A DNA stretch of 64,000 bases from Metellina segmentata (taxonomy: Eukaryota > Arthropoda > Arachnida > Araneae > Tetragnathidae), in NCBI GenBank assembly GCA_947359465.1, contig OX375876.1, forward strand, positions 62,750,998 to 62,814,997. Direction: 5' to 3'. How positions within the stretch are numbered: the stretch's first letter is position 1; every line of letters starts with the position of its first letter. The notes under the pieces are model-generated. The model saw only the letters and a program-made list of their open reading frames with translations, searched no databases and was not told the origin of the DNA. Shown here one piece after another: positions 11,678-24,133 of this stretch. The translations under genes were made by a program, and so were the position numbers.

Positions 11678-11689
11678 TTAAAATGAAAA

Positions 11690-12778
11690 AATAAAGAACG
11701 CACGCTTTTCGACAAATATAATAATAAGGATAGTTTGAAATGCTTTTAAAAAGTATAAAAAGGCCCCCTAGGGGAAAAAACAATAGTGCCAGTTTAGAGA
11801 TTTTTCTAGTATTGTGTATGAATTTGAGATGAATTTATCTATCCCACATTTTACACGCCGAAGTAAATACTCATTTCTACACACACATACATATTCCGAT
11901 AAATATTTAGATGCTTGTTCAAATCTAAACACTAAAGCTAAATCGAAGCGAGCAATATTATCAGTTTTAAGCGAACTTACCTCTAAGCATATCCATGCAG
12001 CTATCGACTATCCAAGGGAAAGTGAAAGACATCTTTATGTCACCAGAGGACATCACATTAAGAACCACGGTGATGATGATTTATTTAGCGGACCACCGCA
12101 AACGATAAATGAGGGAGAAAGCCATTTTGAGGGGAGGGTGAGGGTCAGATTGACAGCGTCATTCACGTATTTAGGACATTTCGTGATCGGCATCCGTTGT
12201 TGTTTGTTGTCCTTTATTGAAGTCCACCCTCGTTTTAACCCGGCATGTCGGTTTTGGATTTTTTCATCCGCGTTTCATACAGGAACGGAAGTTCTTTAGG
12301 AATAAAAAAAAATGACAGTTGTTGGGGGATAAAGGACATATTGAATGGGAAGGAAGTGAAACTATTCACGGACAAACGTTTGACAGTGTTAATAATGCTG
12401 ACTTCTGTTTCATACAATCGATCAATATTGTTGCCAATCTGAAGATTGGAATTCTTTTCGTGATAGACTGGTGGTTGAAATTAGTGACACATTCCTTTGC
12501 GTTGTGTATGTATAGAGTTGTAACGTATTTTGAGTGTGAGTGTTAATTTTGTTTCGTAACCCACAAATAAATGTATTGTTATTTCATCGGTTTGGTTTAA
12601 ATATTCAAAAATAACAAATACCCGTGGGAGCTGAAAGATGAATAAAATAAAATTAAAATTAGATTTAAAAACTATTGGTTTAATTTCTTGTTGGTACAGT
12701 TATCATTGTAAACTAGTGAAATGGTTAATGGTGATCAGCTAGTTTAAATGGTAAAGTTTGTAAACAGTGCTTGAAAAT
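11690..12778. other. Unassigned sequence with a 161-codon open frame
   Basis: The frame 11814-12299 (+) begins with GTG rather than ATG (the first ATG is six codons in) and ends in TAG. The peptide has no domain, signal or membrane segment I recognise, and overlapping frames are open on both strands near 12235-12442. I do not call a gene. Nothing else stands out. Confidence 0.25.
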
Positions 12779-12915
12779 GTTTTAAAATTGTAAATTGTTC
12801 TTTAAAATGTATAATGTTTTAAATTGAAAATTGTTCATTACACTGTATGTTTTAAATTGTAAATTGTTCATAAAAATGTATTACGTTTTAAACTGTAAAA
12901 CGTCCGTAAACAGAG
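12779..12915 (+). repeat. Short tandem repeat, ~35-bp unit, four copies
   Basis: The word TGTTTTAAATTGTAAATTG and variants starts near 12779, 12815, 12849 and 12884, so the period is 34-36 bp. The array is AT-rich and drifts at both edges. Confidence 0.75.
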
Positions 12916-15900
12916 TTTGAAAATGTTTATAAATGACGTTTGAAGACAAAGTTTTGTATAACAAGAATGTGAATAAGCTGTGAAGCATTTTTGAATAGCG
13001 CTTTCTTTACAGCGCCATTTCGCTGAAAAGACATTACTGGTATGTCATAGTAATAAAACAAAAAAATTTATGTGCATAGTGTTATATGTAATGTAATTAA
13101 CAGTTTTATTAGGGACGTATGGCATTAGATCTTATATCAATGCTTCGTGTTTGTTATTAAAAAGTTAATATACAGTTTACACCATGTTGCTTATATAGCA
13201 ACTAAAATGAAAAAGGAATAAAACGAGCTTTGTTTAGAATAAATGTACATCGTACGTAATGTGTTGTGACATTAATTTCAAATATTGAACCTTAAAAAAC
13301 TTTAGTTACCACCACAATGGTCATAGATAGTTGTTAATTTTTCAAGTTATTTATTTTTATGATAGATAAAAAGCTCATCTGTTAACATAAAAAGAACAAA
13401 ACTAAAGTATAAAAGTCACATGCATTTAAATCTCGATTATAAAAATTTGCATACAAATTAAAATATTAAATGCTTTTAAGATACAAAACATCGTTACCCA
13501 AGTAGGAAAAAGAAGCCACTTTTTTCAAATTAAAATCCTAAATTGATTTAATTTCTGAGTAATGAAATTGGAAAAACAGGAAACACCACAGAAAGGAAGA
13601 TAGACACTGAAAGTCGCATAAGACCTTATTAAAAGTACAACCAATCTTTTTAATTTAATTCCTGACAGGAATGGAAAAAATGACACCCATTTATGAACTC
13701 AAAGCAAAAGGAGGAAAAATGTGTCGAAAGTATTAAAAAAAGGAGCAAAGCGACGCGGAAAGTTGTCATTTTGCCCACCGACAAAATAGTTTATTAGTGA
13801 CATACCACAGGGGCTAACAAGGTCATTTAATGTGCTGTCCCTCATCTGCTTAATAAAGTGGAAAATTAATATAATGACATGGATTAGAATTAAGATTTAG
13901 TTTTCCCCCTTCACACTTCCAGGGAGGTTAATTTGTGATTAGCTAATTAAAAAGAGCTGTAAAGCAAATGTGTAGTGCAATATAATTTTCAGAAAAGAAG
14001 TCACTAATTTTCAAAATATTTTGCTCTTTCTTTTCATTCAACGAGTATTAAATCTAATTGCGCATTTTAAATTTATCTCTCGAAATTGCCATAAGTTCTA
14101 CTTCTTGAATTATTCTTTTTTAAACTATGCAACATAATTTAAAATCAAAAATGTATTAATCTGATTTTATTTTTTTTGTGTAATTTAACGGCCGAATGTT
14201 TATTAGGTATGCTATTGGAAGCGATCATATATCCCGATTATAGAGTTATTTACTAATAACTGTAATAAGCCTATGTGGTTGATTAACTGCTAAAAGTGAA
14301 TTGCACAGTTAAAACATGTGAGCACATGAGCTATTTGAATGAGAGGTTTTTTCTGTCAAGGTAAATATTGATGGTAGTGTTTTTGCCGTGGAACCTACGT
14401 CCTGTAGTTATGACGGACGTGACGTCACTTGGTTCGCGTTTCGAATACAATTTCAGAACATTAACAGTATAAATTCCAAAGAAAAAAGTATGAACTGATG
14501 TATGATAGATGATCAATCAGTGGCAATTAGATTAAATGTTAAGAAATGGTGAAAATCTAATGTATAATGAAAGATCATTTGGGTAGCAGGAAATAAAATC
14601 TCCGTCCCCCCCCTGGTTTTTATAACGTTATCGATTTGTTTTTATGTCCGTAAATCATATATCCACTAACTTAAATTAAATGTTTTACATTCATACATCT
14701 ATGATTTAAAGATGCAAAAATTCGGAATTTTTTTATTGCTACATTATCCCTGCATAGTACTCTGATTACAGTACGTACATTTTTGTAACAATTATATTTC
14801 CTGTAAAATCAAACTCGATTTCTTTTTTATTTCATTCAATCAAATATAAATTAAAACGTTTCTCCTCTTAAATGGAAAAATTCAGAGCGGGACTTCCAAT
14901 TTCGTCTATCAATCAAACCATATATCGACTACGTTTTAGTCCTTTAACCACACTACACACACCAATCATCGGCCTCTACGAAAGTAAGACCATCAGAGAG
15001 AGACGTCCGAAAGATTAAAACAATGTTGACAGACATGGTTTTTCAATTTATAAATATTAATTAAAAAAGAAACCAGCCTTCTTCAGATAGAATCGCGATC
15101 CAAAACAGAAACTTCCATTGAAGTCTCGAAAGAAAACAATATTAATGTTTTCCACAGCACCAGCTATCGCAAAGACTGAAGCCGGCTGAAGATTAATGAC
15201 CATGCCGGAGATAATAGAGTGGCCCAAAGCTCTCTGGAAAATATAAAGCACACGCAAAAATGCTGGTAAGGTTAGGGATTGGTTAAAAAACAACAATTAA
15301 AAAGAAGTAGCAAGTACGAAGAGACAAAACTTAGTATTTGATGAGAACGATCGAACATAATTATCATTCAGTAGCGATTTAAAAAAAAATGTCGTAAAAA
15401 CGGACCTAATTTTTTCCTGTTCTTCTAACGAAGCTCTACTTTAAAGTAAAAAAAATGTTGTTCGCGAACATGTTGAGGAACTTTTTTCGGGTTTTTTCGG
15501 TAAAGGTAAAGTAGTTAGGGGGAAAAATAACAAGATTTTCTTCTTTTTGATTTTTTATGGAAAACATCAACTTTTGAATTTGCATTTTTTCTTGATTGAA
15601 AGCTAGTCTAAAAGTACGGATAAAGAGGCGTTTTTATTTTTTTAGTTTCTAAGTGTGGCAAATTTAAAAGTTACACTTTATGAGGTATTTGCGTTACTTT
15701 AAATGAGTACTAGAATAAATTTAATTCATTAAGTTTATTCTTTTACTTTTTTATTTATTACTTTTACCATATGTTTGTTTGATTAAGTATCTGTTAAAAT
15801 TGTGGTTAGATGGATGCAGCTTAATTCTAATATATTTTTCAAATTACAAAATGTAAACAATGCTAAAAAACTATTTCTTCTATATAACATCACTTTATAC

Positions 15901-16981
15901 TTAAATAAAAATGACAAACATGCAAAGTTAGTGTGGTTTCTAATAGCAATTAAAATTAACTGAAGCTAAATAAAAAATTTAGTTAATATGTTTTCAATAG
16001 AATTAGATATTTTTTATGCATGTACTATTGAATATAAAAAAGTAAACTTTAAAAACAAAATTTGATTAAAATACTCGTTTACATCTTTTTTTCTGAAATT
16101 GTTTAATTGAGTACGATCACATGAAACGTTTCTTATTAATTTGAAGTGACACAAAAAATATTATCATGTGGACTACAATATTAAATATTTTTAGCAAATC
16201 AAAAAATATGTTATTCATCTATAGTAAATTCAAATAATGTTTCAATCAATGAGTAATAGGATAAAAAGAATACAAAATAATAAATAAAAGAATAGATACA
16301 AGACGAAGAAGCACTTCGTCTTATTGTACCTTTTCTTTGATTTCTTGTTTCGTATTCTTATTTTTTATCCCATGCCAGACATCAGTCTTTCCGCCGTATG
16401 TCTGTCTGGCAGCCTAAGTATAGAAACAGACATAAAATATTGAATCATCAGTATTATTCACTGTGATCCCAGTTAGATCAGAACAACTATTGAGGTGAAT
16501 TTTGTCATGTCTGAAAGTTCACACGAGGAGTTGACGAGTTTGCAAGCCAGTTCGGTATACATGATTTAGTAGGTACTCGTGTCCATTGAAAATACGAAAA
16601 AAATAACTCCTATAGTTCTCGGTTGTTCCTGTGGCAACTGAAACCATAGAAGAGTTCTAGACTTAGGAAATCGGCAATGTCTTAGAATCGGCCTTAACTA
16701 AGCAACCCAGCAATTCATTACTATGAACAAGAGTGACTGGTTCCAGAGCAGTGTGATAGGTTGACCCCATTGGCCATATTCTAATATATTGCAATATGAC
16801 ATATGGAAATCAATGTTGAGTGACTGAGAGGCAGATGTATTTGCCTTGAATGTGGTTTAGAGTAAACAAAAGCGATTGGTTGTTTCGGCATCTTATGGAT
16901 CAAAAAGCTGCGTCGCAAACACAAATGAGAATACTGGGTTCGTTTCTTTATGACAGCTTCTAGGGCCATAAAATAACTGCC
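12916..16981. other. AT-rich sequence, nothing recognised
   Basis: Four kilobases with no repeat unit, domain or RNA motif I can name. A small block at 14380-14450 contains the palindromic TGACGTCA (a CRE-type site) near 14420, which could be chance. Confidence 0.4.
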
Positions 16982-16985
16982 ACCG

Positions 16986-17594
16986 GGTCATTCCATATCA
17001 AATCAACCAATAAAAAAATTATTTTTAAACTTGAGGTTTTCAAAATGTATCATATTTAGTGATTGTGTTCTACTCATCAATATGACCAAAAATACAAAGT
17101 TTTAATTTTTTTGGACCTTTCGTTTTTGAGTTATAAATTTTTGAAAAATTCAAAAACACCAGTTTTTAGGAACATTTTGATATATATTTGAAAACACGTA
17201 ACTCAAAAACCGTTTGTCCTCGAAAGCTCAAATTTGTACATTTCTCTTAAGATTTACAAGGGCTTTAATTTAACATATAGCGTGGGTGTACCACATCAGT
17301 TTTTATATATTTTTTTTTAACTAAAAAAAATTTTTTTTTTGTAAAAAAACCAAAATTGGAATTTTTAATTTTGATGAAAGAAATATATTTTATACTAAAC
17401 CTCAATAGTAAGGTGTGTACAAAGTTTCGTGATGGTATTCCGATGGTGTCATATTAAAATAATTTTTTATCTGAATCGAGATGTGTGAAAACTCTGTTAA
17501 TTCGTTACTTGTTACCCTAGATAAAAATTAATCTCTTAACCAACACTCTATTGTATTTAAATTTCATTTACCCTATTTTATTTAAAAAAATAAT
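16986..17594 (+). repeat. Left terminal inverted repeat of the transposon
   Basis: Pairs with 18370-18913. Matching landmarks include GACCTTTCGTTTTTGAG, CAAAAACCGTTTGTCCT, GTGTGTACAAAGTTTCGTG and CTTGTTACCCTAGATAA, in order. The innermost match is around ACCCTATTTTATTTAAA. Confidence 0.92.
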
Positions 17595-18315
17595 TTCTCA
17601 GACAGGATTAACTTTCTGGACTATGACTTTTTTGAAAAGCATGAACTACGACAGTATGTGTGTTGACACCAAATTTGAAAATGAGAAGGGAGTTTGTGAT
17701 GAAGTATGGGGTACAGCAAAAAGGCTTGCCGCCAAATCCAGCCTCCAAAATCTATTAGAAAACCAAATTCTAACACTTATTCAGCAGGGCGTGAAAAATG
17801 TGTTATCCATCACATTTTTTTATGTAACCGATGAAGAGTATATACATAAAGAAAAGATTCTATTACCATGTTTTGAAAAAGCTGTGGCAGTCTCAGGGAC
17901 CCATAAATTTCATGCCTTCATTCCTCTAGATCTAAATAGTGTCAAAACCAAAATCTACTCATTTTCTGATGACTCAGAAACACATAGGGTATAAATTATC
18001 CCTGGTGATGATGGCATTCCATTTGAAGAAATTGTGGGTTTTGTCACTTGTGCTTACGATAAAGAGTGATGGTTGGCGATTGTTGACTCAAAAGACGATG
18101 TTGAAAAGGAAATTCTTGTGTCCTTTCTTCACCCAAAAAGACCATTGCTATCATACACAAATCCTAGGAGAGCAGATACCTTAGCACTGCCGATGAGCAA
18201 TATTTTGTGCACATGACATCCAACCACTGCAACAGGTAGAACCTACCAAGTTCCAGCAGATGAGATGGCCGAAGCAGCACAAGTTCTGGCAAAGAAGAGA
18301 ACTCACCTTTGCTAA
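17551..18315 (+). pseudogene. Broken transposon-borne ORF (transposase-like C-terminal part)
   Basis: One reading frame continues for 254 codons with three internal stops: TAA at 17992, TGA at 18067 (in a Trp-Trp pair, giving 'KE*WLAIVD') and TGA at 18214. The real end is TAA at 18313. Before the first stop are 'VWGTAKRLAAKSSLQN' and 'SGTHKFHAFIPL'. After it come 'FVTCAYDKE', 'VSFLHPKRP' and 'TTATGRTYQV'. From memory, these blocks in this order occur at the C-terminal end of large proteins in repeats of spiders, aphids, hydra and other invertebrates, with a G-GGT-KRLA motif. The function of that family is not established to my knowledge. The upstream part of the protein is missing, so this is an internally deleted, non-autonomous copy. 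The first codons lie in the inverted repeat, so the start is nominal. Confidence 0.75.
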
Positions 18316-18369
18316 TTTCAATTGCTAAAAGAAGAAAAAATCTGTTCCTTGAATGTAAAGTAAGTTGAA

Positions 18370-18913
18370 TTATTTGTTTTTAAATAAAATAGGGTAAATA
18401 AAATTTAAATACAATAGAGTGTTGGTTAAGAGATTAATTTTTATCTAGGGTAACAAGTAACGAATTAACAGAATTTTCACACATCTCGATTCAGATAAAA
18501 AATTATTTTAATATGACACCATCGGAATACTATCACGAAACTTTGTACACACCTTACTATTGAGGTTTAGTATAAAATATATTTCTTTCATCAAAATTAA
18601 AAATTCCGATTTTTGTTTTTTTTACAAAAAAATGTTAAATTAAAGCCCTTGTAAATCTAAAGAGAATGGTACAAATTTGAGCTTTCTAGGACAAACGGTT
18701 TTTGAGTTACACGCTTTTAAATATATCAAAACGTTCCTAAAAACTGGTGTTTTTGAATTTTTCAAAAATTTATAACTCAAAAACGAAAGGTCCAAAAAAA
18801 TTTAAACTTTGTATTTTTTATCTACTCAGCTAATACTATATCATGTAAAAAAAATCATAAAAATCTGAAGACATCATGTTTTGACCATTGGTTGATATGG
18901 TGTGGAACGACCC
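18370..18913 (-). repeat. Right terminal inverted repeat of the transposon
   Basis: Reverse complement of 16986-17594, about 65 bp shorter because of a deletion near 18630. Outermost bases are GACCC followed by the CACC duplication. Confidence 0.92.
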
Positions 18914-19104
18914 CACCACTAAACTGTTGCAATACGTTCCAACAGTATTACTAATCGTGAAGTGCTGAGGTAAAATTATAGCTATAATAACGTTTTAAGC
19001 ACTTTGTTTATTTTACTCTTTACTCACTTTTAGAACACAAATGTAACTAGTTGTAAAAAAAAAATAACAATATGTCAAAACGTTGGTAACAGAGCTCAGA
19101 GTCA

Positions 19105-19580
19105 AATGTTTATTCATTCTTTCTGCTATTCTTTCCCACACAGTTGCACAAACTTTCACGAATATTCACATGCACAACAAATAGTGTATAAGCCTTGTGT
19201 ACAAAGGGAACAAATCTTTCATCTTTCCCTTGATGCCAGAGATGGGACCCAGTCAATAATGTGACATAAATCCAAAAGCCTATCCATTCTTTCTGGTTAT
19301 GTTCGCCCCCAATGTTATACAAAATTTCATGGATGCAAAACAAATTGCGTATAAAACTGGTGGTGTAAAGGGAATAATTCTATCATCTTCCTTTAATGCC
19401 AGAGATGGGACCCAAGTCCACAAGTCTATCCATTCTTTCTGGTTATATTCGTCCACGCAGTTATAGAAACGTTCATAAATATTCACATCCACAACAAATG
19501 ATGTATAAACCTGGTGGGGTTAAAGAGGAAAAAAAATCTCTCTTTTCCCTTTACTGCCAGAGATGGGACCAAGTCAATAA
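19105..19580 (+). repeat. Tandem repeat, three units of ~160 bp
   Basis: GCCAGAGATGGGACC occurs at 19234, 19398 and 19556 (spacing 164 and 158). Each is preceded by a CATCTTTCCCTTTAATGCC-like stretch and by words such as CATTCTTTCTGGTTAT. The lower strand is open through two units (19110-19343 and 19280-19492), giving a repeated peptide with 'NQKEWI'. I regard it as fortuitous. Confidence 0.85.
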
Positions 19581-19744
19581 TCCTCCGCACTACAAAAAAC
19601 ATTTTTCTAGAGAAAAGTGCCCAGAGGGGAAAGAAAAAAGATCTCAAATCGAGTGGAAAAAAATCAACATAAGACCGCGTATTTTTTTCATTTATTTATT
19701 TTCTTTTCCCTCCAAAAGATCGAAGATGTTCACAGGAGCAGGAA

Positions 19745-22277
19745 CTTCCTAGTTTTGACAGGTTAATACCAACTTCGACTTGGGTTCCCTTATCGGTAGA
19801 GATCTGCCGTTTTTTTGGGGTGAAAGCGGTGTTGGGGTTTGACTTTCCAATAGCCACTTGCAGTAGTTTAGCGTCGAGAGTCAGACAGTGATGAGCCGAA
19901 TCTGACCAGCGTTAACTCTATTTCCCCCTGCAGAATTCTGATTGACCGTCTAGAAACTACTCTAACAATAGAATTGGGATGCAATCTCAGTTATTATGTG
20001 TAGCATCAGAATAAAATTTATAAAAACATAAAGTAAAACGCATGAGGATGTATATTTATAAGTATAAATACATGGTTGTCACTTTGATTTTCTGAAACGG
20101 AATAACTAAAAATAAGTTGATTTCAAAGACTTTAAAAGCCAAGTCTACTAGTCAAAACAGCGATATCTTCAAATATTTGTTATTTAGAGTTGGTGTAGGT
20201 TGTTACATGTTAACGTAGTAGACTGCTAGAAAAAGGTCACATCAGTTAATTACTTGAGTGATAATACTATTATCCAGTACCTTTAAGCATCAAATAGTTA
20301 ATAAACTCTCCATGTAACAAACGTCCACCTGTAGATAATGTCTACCACACAAGTAGATAATGTCTACTTCATTAGCAAGGTAGTTCAAAAAGGGAAAGTA
20401 CTAACTACTTATTAAAAGTTGTGTTCTTATACAACCAGATGGCGCCATAAGCATTTCTTTAGGAAAAGAAATAATCAGTTCCAATTTTGTGTTTGACTAT
20501 ACAACAAACAAAAATATGATTCGAGACAACATCGATGAACTGTTCAGAACGTTTAGTTTATCCAGATCGACACATGAATATGATTGGCTACCCATTAAGA
20601 AAGACGTATTTTATTATGAAAACGGATGTTAATTCTTTAATTTGTTCAAAATTGCTTCTAATGTTAAGTGAGTAAAGTATTAATTTCTTCAAACGTTAAA
20701 ACATTATGCTTTATGCACGAAATAGAAACGTTACAACGAAATAACGGGTATAGACATACATTAAAATTTACTAAAACAGTCTCTACTACCTAAAACGAGT
20801 ATTGAAAGTATTTTACGAATTGAACAATTTTGATGGAATAACTTTAATAATTTAGAATAACTTTTGAAAGTACTGTGAAATGAAGACATAAATGGTCTAG
20901 ACATTTTTTTTTATATTATAAGCAGCTATTAACATAAAATTGAAAAATAAATTTTAATTTGAAAAGATAGCGGAAATAAAATTTCGTTACAGTAGCCAAA
21001 AGTCAACATAGACGTATTTCAAGAATAGTTACAGATTTGAAAGTGTGTTTAGGTTTTGTACTTTTGTATTCCAAAGGAAAGGCTCATAAATTTTCTACAG
21101 AAAGAATGATTTAAATAAGTAGACACGCACAAACTCATCCAAGTACTCCGATATTTTAAAATCCGTTCAGTGGTTATAAATTATTGTTTCCTTTATGTAT
21201 TTCAATGTAACTTCATCAACGCAGTGTATATGTATTTTCAAGTTTTAAATGAGCTTAGGCTCGCAGAAATGGCATAGTTAAGTATTATAGATGGAAAACA
21301 TGATATACTCATTTGTCATTTTATTCATGGCTGCTGCATTAAATATGTATCAAATTCAGACGTTTTCCAGAACAGTCAATTATCCGCTTACAAATATTCA
21401 GATTCATAATTCATTTTCCAACGAAAGCTTACTCATAGTTACAAAGGAATTTATGAATTACTAATTTAAAGTTCTCAAACTAGATGTAGGTAATTTCTCT
21501 GAAAAGATTCCTTACTGAAATTAATTAATATCTTGGGTTCGCTGACTTTTACAAACATTTCTGGGACTAGATGATTTGTAATTTGTTTTATTTGTGAAGC
21601 ATAATGACCCAAGTTTCAAATTTTTAGACGTTGTTTAGACGGTTATTTGATTCGTCAATTTAAAAACAGCTTAAAACCGATTTCTTTTGAATTTGAATTG
21701 TTTTTAACGTTGGTTAACAAGATCAAGACTCTACTTGTATTCTCACAATTTGTTTTGATTACTTGAATCCTATGTGTACAACAGTCTAACGTTAAATTAT
21801 CGTATTGGCAATGAAACAAAATTTCTGACAAATTTACGAGTACTGTACTCATATATACGACAACAATAAATATATTTATTTACATTTTATTATTTTTAAC
21901 ATTTTTACTATGGCATGGTTCCCGAATACTTGATTAGAGTGAGAAAGACTACAACTTTCTAAGATCACAGTTGCCTAAGGATCTATTGAGAGTTATAGGA
22001 GTCGATTGTTTCTGTATTCTCAATAGGGTACACGGCAACCTGAAAAATCGTCCCTCCTGAATTAGCTTGTCTGACTGTCCTACTTGACTTTGTACTCTTC
22101 CTGATATGACAGGAAGCTATCTCAGTAGTTGCCACATGGTAAATACCGTTGATAGATTTCTATTTTTGTTTAAAGACTATATTGGGCTGTCAGACAGACA
22201 TGGTAAAAAGGCAGGGATCTGTTGTAGGCATTTCAAATACTCTTTCAGGGTTAATATTTCAAAGTTTTACAGTTTGG
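19745..22277. other. AT-rich sequence with small hairpins at 20333-20370
   Basis: GTAGATAATGTCTAC appears twice within 40 bp near 20333 and 20353; each is a 5-bp-stem inverted repeat. No other structure recognised. Confidence 0.35.
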
Positions 22278-22281
22278 TTAA

Positions 22282-22567
22282 CCCTTCTAGTGTGGTTGCC
22301 TTGACGAAGAATCTCGTCATTAGCAAAACTTACCAAATATTGATGGGCAAGACATCAAGTCATTAGAAAATTGACCAGATTTTGAAGTTGCCCTCATTAA
22401 AAATTACCAATAGGTTGATGACGTGATCATTAGAAGAAAACAGACTTTATCTTGATCTCGGTAGCATAAAAAAAAATTGGCAGTATCTTCATGACTAGGT
22501 AACTCGTCATTAGCAAAATTGGTCAGATTGTCGACGAGATATCTTCTCGAAACCATTTGGAATAGAA
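22282..22567. mobile_element. Family P element, copy 3
   Basis: Preceded by TTAA (22278-22281) and starts CCCTTCTAGTGTGGTTG. Internal words are GACGAAGAATCTCGTC, GATGGGCAAGACATCAAG and TGACTAGGTAACTCGTC. The right end has the mutated palindrome GACGAGATATCTTCTC followed by GAAACCATTTGG, the inverted counterpart of the family left end. The right TTAA is lost, so the end is approximate. Confidence 0.65.
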
Positions 22568-22859
22568 TCAGGCAATAATTGTTTCATTCCTATATTTATG
22601 TGTACTTTTTACAAGAGTAATTTAGCGTACAGATTTATATTAGTTTCAATTCCTGCTTTACTTAAAGCAACAATTTAAAGAATAGAAAAAAAATAACAGA
22701 TAGGAAAAGTAACAAATGAACTGTTACCCTGGTCCCATCCACACACGCAGCCAATTGCTTCTGCAAAATGAAGTTAGACTCAACTGTATGACGTTTCCGA
22801 AGTTTTCCTTCGCGGAAAACTAAATAAAATAAAAGTGCCACAACACAAAACAAAGATAA

Positions 22860-23100
22860 ACAGGAAAATAGAGAGAGCCAACAAAAATAGTAAATAGAAA
22901 GAAAAATCAGATGGTGGGGGAAAAAAGAAACAGAAATAAAAGTCCCATCTCCTATCGGATCGAAGGGCGGAAATAACTTTTATTGAAAAGTCGATGGTGT
23001 CCGGGTTTTTGACCAGCGGCCGAGTGCCCGATCGAATTACGGCCCTAGGTTACGAGGACACAATGTGGACCTAACGCGCCGGGCCCTTGGTGGAATCGCA
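22860..23100. other. GC-rich block ahead of a direct repeat
   Basis: Purine-rich lead-in, then a stretch of strong G+C (CGGCCGAGTGCCCGATCG, ACGCGCCGGGCCC) unlike the surrounding AT-rich DNA. No frame or family recognised. Confidence 0.35.
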
Positions 23101-23690
23101 TTTCCTGAGGGCCAGTTTATCTTAAGCGACGGCCCGCTCTAGTATAGAATGGAAGAGATTTCCAAAGATGCTCGATGAAATGAAAAGAAAGGTATTTAAC
23201 GACAACACCTTAGCCATTGCGAAAATGCTTTAGCAGGATATTGAAGGTTACTAGTTCACTTTACTAAGACTACTTATTTGACTTATCGAAGAGTTCTTGT
23301 AAAAACTAGTTAATTTAATCTTCCCATTATTCTCAGATGTTGGGCTGCGACTGTGAATACATGTGTGTACATTCATGTTGTGCATCATTAAAACTCTATT
23401 GGTATATATTGCCATCCGGCGTTTTCCTGAGGCCAGTTAATCTTAAGCGATACGCTTTAGTATAGAAGGGAAGAGATTTTCAGAGAAAATACTTGATGGA
23501 ATGAAAAGGTATTTAACTAAAATACCCGAGCCATCGCGAAAATGTGTTAACGGGATATTAAATGTTACTAATAGGTAGATTGTATACCTACCTACTTAAA
23601 TCATTGGCTTATTGAATTGAGAATTTGTTGACTCGAGGACTTTTGGACGCTAGTGTAATTGAATCGTCCTGTTATTCCTAGGATTTTGAC
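23101..23690 (+). repeat. Direct duplication, ~320-bp period
   Basis: TTTCCTGAGGGCCAG at 23101 and TTTCCTGAGGCCAG at 23422 each begin a matching stretch: ATCTTAAGCGA, then TAGTATAGAA-GGAAGAGATTT, GATG(A/G)AATGAAAAG, GGTATTTAAC, GCCAT(T/C)GCGAAAATG and GGTTACTA/TGTTACTA. Divergence is moderate, so the duplication is old. Confidence 0.75.
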
Positions 23691-24129
23691 TAACACAATG
23701 CCCTATCACAAATTAAAAAAGTTAATTTTCACAAATTTAATATATACTGTTTAATACACTGTTGCAATACGCAACACAATTGACTTGTTGTGCTCAGCAA
23801 ATTAAGTGTTGTCGATAAAGACTGCTTTGTGTACAGCAAATCCTTGGATATGTGTGCTGGTTCATGGCACGTACGTACCCATACGATTCATGATAGGTAC
23901 ATAACTTCCAAACTTCACTATTCCTTTCTTAACCATCAGTGTCTCATATCAGAATAAATGATCCCACAGCGTAAATCAGAACCAATTAGCCCAAAAGCAA
24001 AGAAATTAAGCTACTTGGTTTGTTAAAAATTAAACGAATTGCCTATAATTCAGTGCTAAATCATATCAGAGCGGAAATCAACATTTAAACTAATAACAGA
24101 TAATTATTGAATAATGTTATGTATTAAAG
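23691..24129. other. Unassigned AT-rich interval
   Basis: No repeat, motif or frame seen between the direct duplication and the expanded family P element. Confidence 0.4.
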
Positions 24130-24133
24130 TTAA

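Larger units (their letters stand above)
16986..18913 (+). mobile_element. DNA transposon with long terminal inverted repeats
   Basis: The element starts GGGTCATTCCA and ends TGGAACGACCC, with CACC on both sides (16982-16985 and 18914-18917) as a 4-bp target duplication. Long inverted repeats (16986-17594 and 18370-18913) enclose a single broken ORF. The right arm lacks ~60 bp present in the left arm near 17270-17340. The superfamily is uncertain. Four-base duplications are known for Sola elements, but I cannot show transposase motifs that settle it. Several stops in the ORF and arm divergence mean this copy is inactive. Confidence 0.88.

Noticed and set aside
11814..12299. 161-codon open frame
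   Set aside because: Begins with GTG, no recognisable domain, overlapping frames on the other strand, composition like its surroundings.
14415..14430. TGACGTCA as a regulatory CRE site
   Set aside because: A single 8-bp palindrome in 64 kb is expected by chance and has no promoter context.
19110..19492. Two lower-strand frames with similar peptides, suggesting a duplicated small gene
   Set aside because: They coincide exactly with the ~160-bp tandem units; no start context, domain or splice signals.
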